Source: Stieleria sp. JC731 (GTDB lineage Bacteria > Planctomycetota > Planctomycetia > Pirellulales > Pirellulaceae). Taken from it: a stretch of DNA of 64,000 nt. Under the pieces are notes generated by a model, which had not been told where the DNA came from, did not search any database, and saw only the letters and a program-made list of their open reading frames with translations. The stretch lies in the NCBI RefSeq assembly GCF_020966635.1, contig NZ_JAJKFQ010000001.1, forward strand, positions 744,001 to 808,000, written 5' to 3'. A program made the translations under genes and the position numbers. Positions 16,311-25,800 of this stretch are shown here, one piece after another; position 1 is the first letter of the stretch; each line of letters opens with the position of its first letter.

Positions 16311-17104
16311 AAAAGGGGTCAGGCCTCTTTGTTTGCGTCCTGGGGTGGTTTGCGGATTCTAGGACGGCCCCTGGGACGCATCGTCGACTCTAGATTCAGC
16401 CGTCGTGCGATCGATTCAACCCAGCCTTCGTCACCCAGCGGGGCACCTCGCTGAGCACAACGGCGCACCGCTTCCAATTCCTTTTCCGACAAGGCCTGAT
16501 TCACTCGGGTAACCCATTTTGGCGGGCGTGCAAGTGGCCATGGTGACAGCAGTTTGGGCTCCGAGTCCTGTTTGTTATGCCATCTCCAAAGCGATCCCCG
16601 GCGCCATAGCTCGGCACTGTCGACAAGTCCTGCACGTAGCGCATTGCGTTCGACGTAGCGGCACACCACGTGAAAGTGAACATCATCCTGAATCGGAAAA
16701 CTCTTGTAGCGTTGTTGGTAAACGTGGCCCGTTCCTCCGGTGTGATAGTGTGAGTGGTACCGCATCGTATGCGTACCGCCGACCCAGCTCATGAAGCGGC
16801 TCATCTCACCGTCGACCAACGGTCGGATCACCAAGTGATAGTGATTGGGCATCAGTTGATAGGCAAACAATTCAACTTGATGGATCTCCAGGGCCTCGCC
16901 GAGGATTCGCTCAAACGCGGCGTAGTCTTCATCCTTGTGGAAGATCTCGGCTCGTAGATTGCCACGGTTGAGAACATGGTAAAGACCACCAGCTTCATCG
17001 GCACGGGGAGCTCGAGGCATTGTTTCAGGCCCTGCAAAATCGCGTCGGCATCAAAGACGTATCTTACAACAGCCACTCTACCCAAAAGAGGCCTGACCCC
17101 TTTG
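16311..17104 (-). mobile_element. RAYT element 3 (complete, inverted ends)
   Basis: About 794 bp between AAAAGGGGTCAGGCCTCTTT (16311-16330) and AAAGAGGCCTGACCCCTTT (about 17085-17103). The ends are near-perfect inverted repeats around an AGGCCT palindrome. On the right it is inserted into the 3' part of a host gene, and on the left it abuts truncated element 2. Confidence 0.78.
16319..17020 (-). CDS. REP-associated tyrosine transposase (Y1_Tnp), copy 3
   Basis: A 233-aa protein nearly identical to copy 1 and of exactly the same length. All motifs are intact: LYHVLNRGN, MPNHYHLVIRP with the HUH pair, and VCRYVERNALRAG with the candidate nucleophile Tyr. Differences from copy 1 include Val for Met after HYHL, G for R in RAGLV and AQRGAPL for PQRGAPL, scattered as expected for independent ageing. 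It probably represents the active or most recently active copy, because both ends and the gene are complete. Expression could come from the disrupted gene upstream on the same strand. Confidence 0.88.
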   Translation of the reverse strand: MPRAPRADEAGGLYHVLNRGNLRAEIFHKDEDYAAFERILGEALEIHQVELFAYQLMPNHYHLVIRPLVDGEMSRFMSWVGGTHTMRYHSHYHTGGTGHVYQQRYKSFPIQDDVHFHVVCRYVERNALRAGLVDSAELWRRGSLWRWHNKQDSEPKLLSPWPLARPPKWVTRVNQALSEKELEAVRRCAQRGAPLGDEGWVESIARRLNLESTMRPRGRPRIRKPPQDANKEA

Positions 17105-17518
17105 ATGCTCCCAAAACTCACTTGCCAATTCGAACAATTGCAGAATCAACTGACGGACGAGTCCAACCTCAAAGTAGCTACCCAATTCGGGCCAATTGAA
17201 TACGGTTTCAAGCGAGCTTAGACTTTCTTCCGGTTGTGATAACCTACGGCGCAAGTCAGCAATGTCCAGATGCAATGACATCGCCTCAAAATCGTTCGGT
17301 GAAACCCTACGAAGCCGTTCTTCTGCAAGTCCCAAGGCCGTCTTCAGCGGACCAGCCAGCTTTCGGTAGTATTGCAGAAACCGAAGCTCTTCATCTCGAT
17401 AGGGTTTGTCGAGAGTCGTTTCAAATTGACAGAGGATCTGACGTGCTCGCTGCAAGTCGTCAATGGCGAGGGCTTCACCGATCAACTCTCGTACCTGTTC
17501 AGTTCCATATGGCGTCAT
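17078..17518 (-). CDS. Hypothetical helical protein, C-terminus replaced by RAYT end
   Basis: A 146-aa, helix-rich protein that I do not recognise. The composition (VRELIGEALAIDDLQRARQIL, RFLQYYRKLAGPLKTAL, ADLRRRLSQPEESLSSLE) suggests TPR-like helical hairpins. The last eight residues, QRGQASFG and the stop codon, are encoded by the right inverted end of RAYT element 3, so the original C-terminus has been lost. Its start ATG overlaps the stop of the upstream 92-aa frame (ATGA), a sign of a former two-gene operon. The gene is probably a truncated relic, though the frame remains open up to the element. Confidence 0.55.
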   Translation of the reverse strand: MTPYGTEQVRELIGEALAIDDLQRARQILCQFETTLDKPYRDEELRFLQYYRKLAGPLKTALGLAEERLRRVSPNDFEAMSLHLDIADLRRRLSQPEESLSSLETVFNWPELGSYFEVGLVRQLILQLFELASEFWEHQRGQASFG

Positions 17519-17793
17519 TGCTTCTGTTTTCTGCCTACTGTGGAAACGATCACTTCGCGTATGAACCGCTGATTAAATTCGCCTGCTAAGTCTGCAGGGA
17601 TGTTATAGGTGCTCGGATGACCGTCGGCTCCTGGATGAATCCAAGGGCCTGGTCCCTGGGGTTCATCTGGTTCGTTTTGGAGAGCGTGGATTGCTACGAG
17701 ACTTTTCAAGATTCGACTGAGTTCGGTGACACCGTGTGTCAGTCGCCATTGCGAGGTCGCAATCATTTCACGTGTTGGCATCTTGTTGAACAA
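17515..17793 (-). CDS. Hypothetical 92-aa protein, doubtful
   Basis: The frame ends in ATGA overlap with the next gene, which supports coding of at least its 3' half (HPGADGHPSTYNIPADLAGEFNQRF). Its 5' half lies antisense to a relic of a LuxR-type tail, where base differences follow the codon positions of the opposite strand. A start further inside, or a fusion made by rearrangement, is therefore possible. No family recognised. Confidence 0.35.
   Translation of the reverse strand: MFNKMPTREMIATSQWRLTHGVTELSRILKSLVAIHALQNEPDEPQGPGPWIHPGADGHPSTYNIPADLAGEFNQRFIREVIVSTVGRKQKQ
17660..17719 (+). pseudogene. Relic of a second LuxR-type regulator C-terminus
   Basis: In one plus-strand frame this segment reads LVRFGERGLLRDFSRFD then stop, against LVRFEERGLLRDFSKFD then stop in the regulator at 13.1-13.9 kb. 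Nearly all base differences in the shared 50 bases fall on third codon positions, so both copies were under selection as protein on this strand. Upstream homology fades within about 15 codons and the helix-turn-helix is gone. Similarity continues about 30 bases past the stop. Confidence 0.55.
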
Positions 17794-17982
17794 CTCTTTC
17801 GACGTCAGATCATTAGCAGGTTTTCTGAGCCAGATGATTGAGATGATTGGCTGGGATGATTCACTAGTCTTATCGCAGAAAAAAAATATTTCGAGCGTGA
17901 CATTCAGATTTTAAATCGGTCGGTCAGGCAATTTGTCTAACCTGTTATGTCATCGTGCTTGTTCTGCTTCTAGAATACGTTG

Positions 17983-18621
17983 ATGAACGCAGTTCCAGAT
18001 CCGTATCACGAAAGACTTCTCAGGCGTGCCCGACAAGGCAATGAAGGCGCGATCAATGAGTTGCTTGGCTCTTATCAAAACTATTTGCGGGTTCTTGCAT
18101 ACAGCGGTCTTTCGCCCAGGTTGCAGGCTCGAGTAACTGTTTCCGATGTTATCCAAGAAACGATGCTGCACGCGTTTGGGGCGCTGAAGCAGTTTCATGG
18201 CGACACTCGCGAGGAGTTCGTCGCGTGGATTCGCACGATACTCGCCAGCCGGATTGCGGACGCCCATGAAAAACACCTGCGGGCGGCACGGCGCGATGTT
18301 CGACGTGAGGTTTCGATCGAAACGATCTCGCAAAACCTAAGCCATTCGAATCTCGGTTTAGAGGCGATTGCCCGAAGCTACTTAGAACGAAGTCCCGGGA
18401 CAGCGATGGTGGTGCAGGAGCAGGCTTTGAAGGTTGCCGATTCGATCGGTTCACTTCCGCAGATTTATCAACAGGTCATTATCGCGCGACATTTCGAAGG
18501 AATGTCATTCGAACAAATCGCAGTCACGGTCGAAAAGTCCAGTGGTGCAGTACGAATGATTTGGCTGCGGGCGATTCAAAGGCTGAAACAGCACCTAGGG
18601 GACGGTTCGTGTGAAGATTGA
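17983..18621 (+). CDS. ECF-type RNA polymerase sigma factor
   Basis: A 212-aa sigma-70 family protein of the planctomycete ECF type. Region 2 shows VTVSDVIQETMLHAFGALKQF and FVAWIRTILASRIADAHEKH; region 4 shows LPQIYQQVIIARHFEGMSFEQIAVTVEKSSGAVRMIWLRAIQRLK, the promoter -35 recognition helix-turn-helix. ATG 17983 is used; a TTG one codon earlier is also in frame. The 3' end overlaps the kinase gene by 11 bp, so the two are translationally coupled. No anti-sigma factor gene is visible; the adjacent membrane kinase may take that role by phosphorylation, as proposed for several planctomycete ECF groups. Its targets are likely to include the secreted-protein genes that follow. Confidence 0.9.
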   Translation: MNAVPDPYHERLLRRARQGNEGAINELLGSYQNYLRVLAYSGLSPRLQARVTVSDVIQETMLHAFGALKQFHGDTREEFVAWIRTILASRIADAHEKHLRAARRDVRREVSIETISQNLSHSNLGLEAIARSYLERSPGTAMVVQEQALKVADSIGSLPQIYQQVIIARHFEGMSFEQIAVTVEKSSGAVRMIWLRAIQRLKQHLGDGSCED

Positions 18622-21154
18622 TTCGACGCGTTTGGCAACCTTGGCTGAAATCGAATCCTCGGTTTCGGCAACTGGCGATCAGCACGAAGTTCAGCTGCAG
18701 GCGTTGCTTGAACGGTACACCATCGGTATTGAGCAGCAGCCAAGCTTTGATCGAGAGCAATGGCTACAGCAAGCCTGTCTGGAAAATCCAGCGATTGAAG
18801 ACGATTTGGTTGAGGCGGCAAAGCAAGTCGACGCGTTGATTCAGTTGTCGGGGCGTCCGTTGGGACTGCAAAGTTCGATGCCTTCGATTGCCGGGTTCAC
18901 GCTGATCCGTCAATTGGGGACGGGCGGAACCGGGGTGGTGTATGAGGCAATTGAGGATGAGTTGCAGCGTCGTGTCGCATTGAAGCTAATCGCTGGCGTG
19001 TGGGATCAAACGACTAAGTCACATGCTCGCTTTATGATCGAAGCTCAGGCAGCAGCGAGGTTGAATCATCCCCATATCGTTCCCATCTATCGAATCGGTG
19101 AAGGGGATCAGCTGGGAGCCAGTCGGTTTTTGGCAATGCAGTTGGTTGAAGGTGGATCGCTAAGTCACTATCTGAAGCACCAACGGCCGTCCTGTGACCA
19201 AGCCGTCGGATGGATGATCGATGTAGCGGATGCGATCAGCCATGCCCACGAATGCGGTGTAATCCACCGGGATATCAAGCCGGGAAATTTGATGCTCGAT
19301 CTCCAGCATCAGATCAAGGTCACCGATTTCGGATTGGCGCGATTGCAGTCGACTAGAAACGGTGCCGTAGAATCGAACGCGTTGACAGAGCCCGGTGATT
19401 GCGTTGGCACCCTTGCGTACATGAGTCCTCAGCAGGCAGCCGGTGAGCCGCTGGATGAACGCACCGATGTCTATTCGTTGGGATTGACGCTGTTCGAATT
19501 ATTGGTCGGTCGCCGCGCCTTGGAGGGTGAGACTTATCACGAATTGATGCGATCGCGTCAGAAGGCGTTCTGCTTTTCTGCGCGTTCGATTGATCCGAGG
19601 GTACCGAAGGGTTTGGATCGAATCGTTTCAAAGGCGACGATGGCGGAGCTTGGTGATCGCTACCAGAGTGCCAGCGATTTTGCCGAGGATCTCAGAAGAT
19701 TCCAGCGGGGCGAAACGGTCTTGGCCGCCTCGCCTTCGGTCCTCAGTCGAGCCAGGTGTTGGTTGATTCGCCATCGCCGTATCGCGTCTTTCGCTGCGAT
19801 GGGTGTTCTGTTGGTGACGCTTGTTTCGTGGGCTTTGGCGGCGAAGCTTGCAGTTGCCAACCGTGACGTGCAACAAGCCTTGGATCTTTCCCAGCAAGAC
19901 TTGCAGCGCTCAGAAGAAATTCTCGATCGATTTGGAATCCTCGCTGCTGATGACCTCCGGAATATTGAGGGGGCACAAGCGGTGCGTTTGGAATTGCTGC
20001 GTTCGGCGTTGACCTACTACGAGCAATTGACCGATCGGATTGGCGAACGGATCGATGAGCATCCCGAGTTGGTTCAACGCAAGGGTATGGCCCATTTCAA
20101 AGCCGCGCAGATTTTGGATGAAATCGGAGCGGATCAGCAGGCCTCTGGCGGCTATCGAAGCGCGATCAAATATTTCGAATCGGTTCCGAGTCCTCCGGTC
20201 TCCGTTCAACGCGCCATCGGAATCAGTCTTAATAACTTAGCGGTGATCGAAGCCGAATCCGGCCAGTTTGAAAAAGCCGGTTGGTTGTATCAAGAAAGCG
20301 TGCAGTCGCAGGCGTCGCTGATGCAAAGTGACCAACCCTTCGAAGGTTCGCTTGATCTGGCAAGTACGTATGGCAATGCGGCGGTGCTGATGATCGATTC
20401 TGGGCAGCAAGCGACTGCCAAGCAGCATTTGCAAGCGGGTTTAGCGGTCCTGGAGGACAGCGAATGGAGCGACGATGATGCTACGAAAATTCGATCTATG
20501 TTGCTCAGTCAAATGGTGTATTTGGCCGATGGAGGTTCCTCTGCCGACGCCATCGATACCAGCAGCAAGATCATCGCATCACTTCAGGAGCTACTACAGC
20601 GAACGTCAAAGCAGGATCAAGCTTTGCGGCATATCGAAGTCTGCCGACTGTTGGCAACCGCGTTGTCCAATCATGCCTCGTTGCATTCGGGGCATCCCGA
20701 GCAAGTCGTCGCGTATTTGAATGCTTCTGAACAGCAGCTGGCATCGATCGCCACGTTGATGGACCTCAATCCAAGTTTTCTGGCTCAGTGGGCGACGATC
20801 GTCAACAATCTTGGCAGGGCGCAGGTGGTTAAAGGTGACATCGAACAAGGCCTTGCTGCGTTTGAACGATCCAAAACAATGCTTGCCAAGTTGTGTGATG
20901 CCGTTCCATCTGCAATTCACTATCGGACATCATTGGCAGGTGTCCTTTTCAATCTAGGCCAAGCAAACATTAGCCTAGGGAGCCTCAATGCGGCTGCGCA
21001 ATCTTTAGAAGAATCGTTGACGCTTCAACAGTCGACTCGTCAAATCGATCGGAACGCAGACCCGATCCTGGTGCATTCACGAGACGAACTAATCCAACAG
21101 ACCGAACTTGAGCTGAAAAACGTTCGGCAGCAAATCATCAAGAGAGCAGAATGA
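18611..21154 (+). CDS. Transmembrane Ser/Thr protein kinase with TPR-like C-terminal half
   Basis: An 847-aa Hanks-type kinase starting with GTG inside the sigma factor gene. After a 90-residue N-terminal part comes the kinase domain (about 93-366): glycine loop LGTGGTGVVYEA, catalytic Lys about 125 in VALKLI, HRDIKPGN at about 219-226, DFG at 239-241 and MSPQQAAGEP in the activation segment. One membrane helix follows at about 391-412 (IASFAAMGVLLVTLVSWALA). The remaining 430 residues are helical with repeated units such as SLNNLAVIEAESGQFEKAGWLYQ and FNLGQANISLGSLNAAAQSLEE, i.e. TPR-like, and would lie outside the cytoplasm. Substrate may be the coupled sigma factor. The stop overlaps the next gene by 4 bp. 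Confidence 0.9.
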   Translation: MKIDSTRLATLAEIESSVSATGDQHEVQLQALLERYTIGIEQQPSFDREQWLQQACLENPAIEDDLVEAAKQVDALIQLSGRPLGLQSSMPSIAGFTLIRQLGTGGTGVVYEAIEDELQRRVALKLIAGVWDQTTKSHARFMIEAQAAARLNHPHIVPIYRIGEGDQLGASRFLAMQLVEGGSLSHYLKHQRPSCDQAVGWMIDVADAISHAHECGVIHRDIKPGNLMLDLQHQIKVTDFGLARLQSTRNGAVESNALTEPGDCVGTLAYMSPQQAAGEPLDERTDVYSLGLTLFELLVGRRALEGETYHELMRSRQKAFCFSARSIDPRVPKGLDRIVSKATMAELGDRYQSASDFAEDLRRFQRGETVLAASPSVLSRARCWLIRHRRIASFAAMGVLLVTLVSWALAAKLAVANRDVQQALDLSQQDLQRSEEILDRFGILAADDLRNIEGAQAVRLELLRSALTYYEQLTDRIGERIDEHPELVQRKGMAHFKAAQILDEIGADQQASGGYRSAIKYFESVPSPPVSVQRAIGISLNNLAVIEAESGQFEKAGWLYQESVQSQASLMQSDQPFEGSLDLASTYGNAAVLMIDSGQQATAKQHLQAGLAVLEDSEWSDDDATKIRSMLLSQMVYLADGGSSADAIDTSSKIIASLQELLQRTSKQDQALRHIEVCRLLATALSNHASLHSGHPEQVVAYLNASEQQLASIATLMDLNPSFLAQWATIVNNLGRAQVVKGDIEQGLAAFERSKTMLAKLCDAVPSAIHYRTSLAGVLFNLGQANISLGSLNAAAQSLEESLTLQQSTRQIDRNADPILVHSRDELIQQTELELKNVRQQIIKRAE

Positions 21155-22722
21155 AGAATCGGGGCAAACACAGATCGAATTTCCGCACCTCGAATGGCCC
21201 GGGCCGTTCGTTAGCGTTTGAATCCTTGGAAAGGCGGCTGCCATTTGCCGCAGCCATTGGCGACGTGCCTTTTCAGTCGGCTTCGGGTCAATCGGTTGAT
21301 GGCTCGATATCAGGTGCTGGCCAAGAAGATGAGGTGACACTGCAGAGCCTGATGCGGCAATTGGAACAACTCATCAGCTCAGGAGTTGGCGGAACACAGC
21401 AAGATTTGCTCGAGGACGAGTTCCAAGAAAAACTCAGTCGTTCATCGAACCCACTCGATGCGGTCGAGTTCAATATTAAGCTCGATACCCCAGCGGTCGG
21501 TGAATATAAGATTGGCGATGAGTTTGAGGTCAATGTACAGACTGACGTTCAGAATTCTCCGCAAGATGTTCCCGTTCGACTGTTTCGGATGATGGTTGAT
21601 CTGGCGTACGATCGTGATTCTGTCGTTCCGCTACTGGATTCGTTCGTTCCGGCCGATGGATACAGGCGCGCTCCAGAGTTACCGCGACAGGATGCGGGAC
21701 AGATCCGGTCAATTGGTGTGCTGAGCAGAGAGCTAAACAGGGACAATGTTCTCGATCTAGCCAGCAACGCCGGTGACAACACAATGTTCAGCTTGCGTTT
21801 CCGAGTCATTGGTACTGGGGAACCCCAAATCGTTGCACAGCGAGCTACTGCGGTAGATCCTGTGCTTATCTTCGGGTCAAATCAACCGGTGCTTTCGAAC
21901 CGAATTCAGTTCTCACCGTTGTTTGATTCACCACCGCCGATAGGTGAAGACTTTTTGGATCCTGTTCCGGTTCCGGATGATGTCGTCATTTCTGACCCGA
22001 GCGATTTCGACCTGGATGCTCTTGCGTTCGTTTCCGTGATCCCTTCATCGGCTCGCGGGATATCGTCGTTTGATAACGTCAATCCGGAATCACGCCGTTT
22101 GGTTGAACGCAAAGTGAAGCGTGCTGAGGATTCCGAAGACGAGGAACCTGAGCAGCTCGATGAAGGGGAGTTCGATTCCGCAGCACCGAATGCCAAGTCG
22201 GATGAGTCAGCGGAATTAAAGTTGCCATCGACTGATGGCGAAGATGACGAGGCGATTGATTGGCGGTTATTGCTTGACGAGATCAACTTCGACTTGATCG
22301 ATCCGCAAGCGACGTTTTCGCTGTTGAAATTGCATCTACGTTCTTTCCGGTTGATCTTTGAAGAAGCTGCTTCAGAGCAATCCATGATGGATCGGGATCG
22401 TCTCTCGGTGATCGACAGTAGTTATGTGGATATCTCGCTTTGGCTGGGTAATCCAAAATACCAGTCATTCGAACTGAACGAAGCCGTTGGGGTTAATGCC
22501 CCAGACAAGTCGACTTCGATTCCAGACGCGAAGCAATCCACCTGGACCCCGAATGTGAGGCTACATCGATTCGATCGATTACAGTTGCTGCGGGGAAGCG
22601 TTTTTGCTGAGGGCGATCGCAGTGCAAACTCCATGGTTGAAATGGCCAAACCGTCAGCGAGTAAGCGTGATGCTTCGCCAGACGGAGCAAATGAAAGTGC
22701 TGGGGATGCTGCAATTGAGTAG
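21151..22722 (+). CDS. Secreted protein with cohesin-like domain and LERR sorting motif
   Basis: A 523-aa protein whose ATGA start overlaps the kinase stop. The N-terminus is basic and contains FESLERRLPFAAA (residues 23-34), a variant of the LE-x-R-x-LLAA motif found at the N-terminus of planctomycete exported giants. Residues about 105-255 resemble the cohesin fold of that phylum: GDEFEVNVQTDVQ, then RMMVDLAYDRDSVVPL, and MFSLRFRVIGTGEPQIVA, the order of strands used by cohesins to bind dockerins. A very acidic stretch follows (EDSEDEEPEQLDEGE, about 330-345). The C-terminal third is of unknown type. The neighbouring downstream protein has dockerin repeats, so a cohesin-dockerin pair is possible. 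The cohesin call is from pattern only. Confidence 0.7.
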   Translation: MKNRGKHRSNFRTSNGPGRSLAFESLERRLPFAAAIGDVPFQSASGQSVDGSISGAGQEDEVTLQSLMRQLEQLISSGVGGTQQDLLEDEFQEKLSRSSNPLDAVEFNIKLDTPAVGEYKIGDEFEVNVQTDVQNSPQDVPVRLFRMMVDLAYDRDSVVPLLDSFVPADGYRRAPELPRQDAGQIRSIGVLSRELNRDNVLDLASNAGDNTMFSLRFRVIGTGEPQIVAQRATAVDPVLIFGSNQPVLSNRIQFSPLFDSPPPIGEDFLDPVPVPDDVVISDPSDFDLDALAFVSVIPSSARGISSFDNVNPESRRLVERKVKRAEDSEDEEPEQLDEGEFDSAAPNAKSDESAELKLPSTDGEDDEAIDWRLLLDEINFDLIDPQATFSLLKLHLRSFRLIFEEAASEQSMMDRDRLSVIDSSYVDISLWLGNPKYQSFELNEAVGVNAPDKSTSIPDAKQSTWTPNVRLHRFDRLQLLRGSVFAEGDRSANSMVEMAKPSASKRDASPDGANESAGDAAIE

Positions 22723-22812
22723 CGGCGAAAAAGATTGATTATAGTCGTGACATCGTCGTGTTGGGCCGGTCTTTAGATCTATAGACCGAAGCTCCTGACA
22801 AGATACGACGCG

Positions 22813-25800
22813 ATGAAACTGTTTTCGAAACGCCACCAGAAAATCAGACGCCAAAGGCAAAAAACGTTCCAGACTCTTGAATCACGCAGACTGTTGGCTG
22901 CTGATTCAGCCTGGCAGAGTCCATGGTCCAATCCGCTAAATCCAAACGATGTTAACGGCGACCAGGAGGTCACTCCTCGTGATGCATTGGCGGTGATCAA
23001 CCGTATCGCGAAGACATCATCGGATGATGCGATCGAAGCGAAGGTAAGGCCACCGATCCTTGACGGGGCGATGACGTTTGGTGATGTAAACAGCGATCGC
23101 CAAATCACTCCCATCGACGCTTTGAATGTGATCAATGCGATTGCGAGCGACGTCGCGGACGGGGAGTCGCCAAGCACCTTGCAGACCTCGTTTGAGGAGC
23201 AAGTCGATTTAGTCTTTACGGAAGATTTTTCACGTACAGCGTCTCAGCTAAGCGCTCAGCATCCACGGCAGCAGTTCCGGCTAACCGCCACACGCGACAA
23301 TGTGGCTGTCGATCTGTTGAGTCTTCAAGATGAGTCACTCGCGGAACTTCGAGTGCTTGATGAGTTTGGGGACGAGGTCATCTCTACCGCGACCACTCCC
23401 GGGCGTAGTCGGTACGAAGGGATCAAGTTTCCATCGGTTCCGGGGCGAACGTACTATGTCGTCACATCATTGAACCCCGAGCGGGCAGACAGCTTCTCGT
23501 TCACATTGGACGTGATGCAGTTCGATCTTGGGCAGTGGCCCGGAGTGGTGATCTCGGATGATCCAGCCTTAGAGTGGACTAATGCGAGGGGATTGGATTC
23601 AGACTTGGGGAATGATCGCCATTCCGATCATCCGTCTGAAGGGACGGTGATGAGGCCCTTTGAGCGACAGATCGCGTTTCAGTCGAATATTGACCAAGCT
23701 GGTGATGCGGATTGGCTGCGAATTCAAACGGTTCGAGACTCGATGTCGTTTTGGGTAAGCGGGCAAGACGGCCAGCCGATGTCGGTCGATGTGTTCGATA
23801 CCGATTTGAATCCCATCGAAGCGATCCGTCCGGTCGAGCATGTGACATCAACGTTCTATGGTGTCTATCCGACTCCTCGACAAAGCGAATTGCTTGTTCG
23901 TATTCAAAGTGATGCGAATTCGATTGGAGAGTATCACGCCACGATCCGAGACGTGGGAAGCAATGAGATTGCAAACGGTCCGTCGATCGAAACTGGATTA
24001 GAGGATATCGTTGGCGATACTTTGGAAACGGCTTCCGACATTGCCATGACGGCTCCAACACTGCAGATCGATCATCGACTCGAAGAGCCAGGGGATGTTG
24101 ATATCTTTCGCATTCCAAATGCACTGCCGGGAAGCTTGATTGCGACGGGAGTGACAGGGATTGAAGTTGATCTTCTAAATCACAAGGGCGAGGTGATTCC
24201 GCGTTCTGAGATGCTGATCGGACGCCAGTTGTCCTATGACGTTGGATACTACGACGCACCGATCGTTGATCAGACCGATGATGACGCGAAAGCCGTCTAT
24301 GTCCGTGTTTTGTCATCAGAGAACGCGATCGGAAGGTATCAATTATCGTTTGCATTTTCTGGACAGATTCCAGAGGTGCCTGCGGGATTCGATCCTGTGG
24401 ATCCGTTCGCGGCTGGAAACAATCCAGATTCTGCATTTGGGTTCGACCAGCATGGTCCAGATCCGGATTCTGCTACCGAATTGACTGGTGCAAACCCAAT
24501 TTCGGTCATCTCGCATTTGGACACGTCCGAAGACATCGACACCTTTTCCATTTCAGGTTATGCGGGCAAGGTCAGTTTCTCGCTGTCGGTGTATAGTCAG
24601 ACTGACCTAGGGATCAATCTGCGGTTAACTGATTTTCTTGGCAACGAAATCACGCCCGATCGCTTTTACCAGGACGATCATGTTGTCGGTATGGCATTGG
24701 TCGACTATGAGATTCCCGAATATACCGATGCATCTGGAAACCCGCATACACGTGTCTATGTCAGCGTTTCGTCCGACAACGGATCGACCGGGCAATATGC
24801 GGTTGTGAGTTTGAAAGGCAGTTCCTATTCGATCATCGGTGTTGATGACCATGCGTCAAGCTTTGAACAAGCGACTGTGGTTGAACCGTTAATCACCAAC
24901 CGAAATGTGACTGGGCAGTTCGATGAACCGACTGATCGTGATGCGTTTCGATTCACGGCAACGTCAGACCAAATCCTGATCGAGATGCGTCGTTTGGCGG
25001 ATCGACTGGCAATGTCGGGCCAAGGCACTTTTGCCTTGTACGATGAAGACGGCAATGAGGTTGTTGCGAGCGTTGTCGAAGAGCAACCGACATCCGGGAT
25101 CCTCGATCGTATCGCAAAGACCTATCCACTCGCGATTGGATCTGACTACGTGGTTGTTTTCTACAATCAGCAGGAGGATCTGATCGGATCATACCAAGCA
25201 ACTTTGTCTCCATTGGGGAACGTGCTGGACAGCATTGATACGTCATCGGCACAGGAGATTTTGATCCCTGAAGGTGAAAGCGTCACCGAATCGATTTCCG
25301 GTGAACTTCAGGAGCCTGGTGACCTGCATCTTTATCGATTGACGACAACGGCCTACCTCGTCGAGACAGATTTCATTGAAGGCGTGATCGATGCGAATCC
25401 TAATGACGATGTAAAGTTCTCGCTCTATCGCGAGCATGATGGCACTTTGATGGAAGTCGCCAGACCGAATTATGGTCTGGCCACGTTCTTGCCCGATTCG
25501 GCTTTGGCAGGAGTGGGGAGCTATGTGTTGGGCGTTGAACTGCCCAGTGGTTCGCCACACAGCAATGCTGCCTACCGTATCGATCTGAAATTCAGAGGCG
25601 TGAGGGTCAGCAATGCACAGGATGTAGGGAATTCCATCGAAGATGCTTCTCACCTGACGCCGTACTCCGGCGATGGAGAGTCGCTTGTGTATTCCGAAAA
25701 GCTAGAACTGAACGGAACGTCGGATGTCGACGTTTTCGCCGTGAAGCCGACCAATTCAACACTTGGTGTGCGGTTGATCGGATACGGTCCAGACTGGCGT

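Noticed and set aside
23579-24436. Minus-strand frame of 285 codons
   Set aside because: Antisense shadow of the dockerin/PPC protein; Arg/His/Ser-rich with no fold-like pattern.
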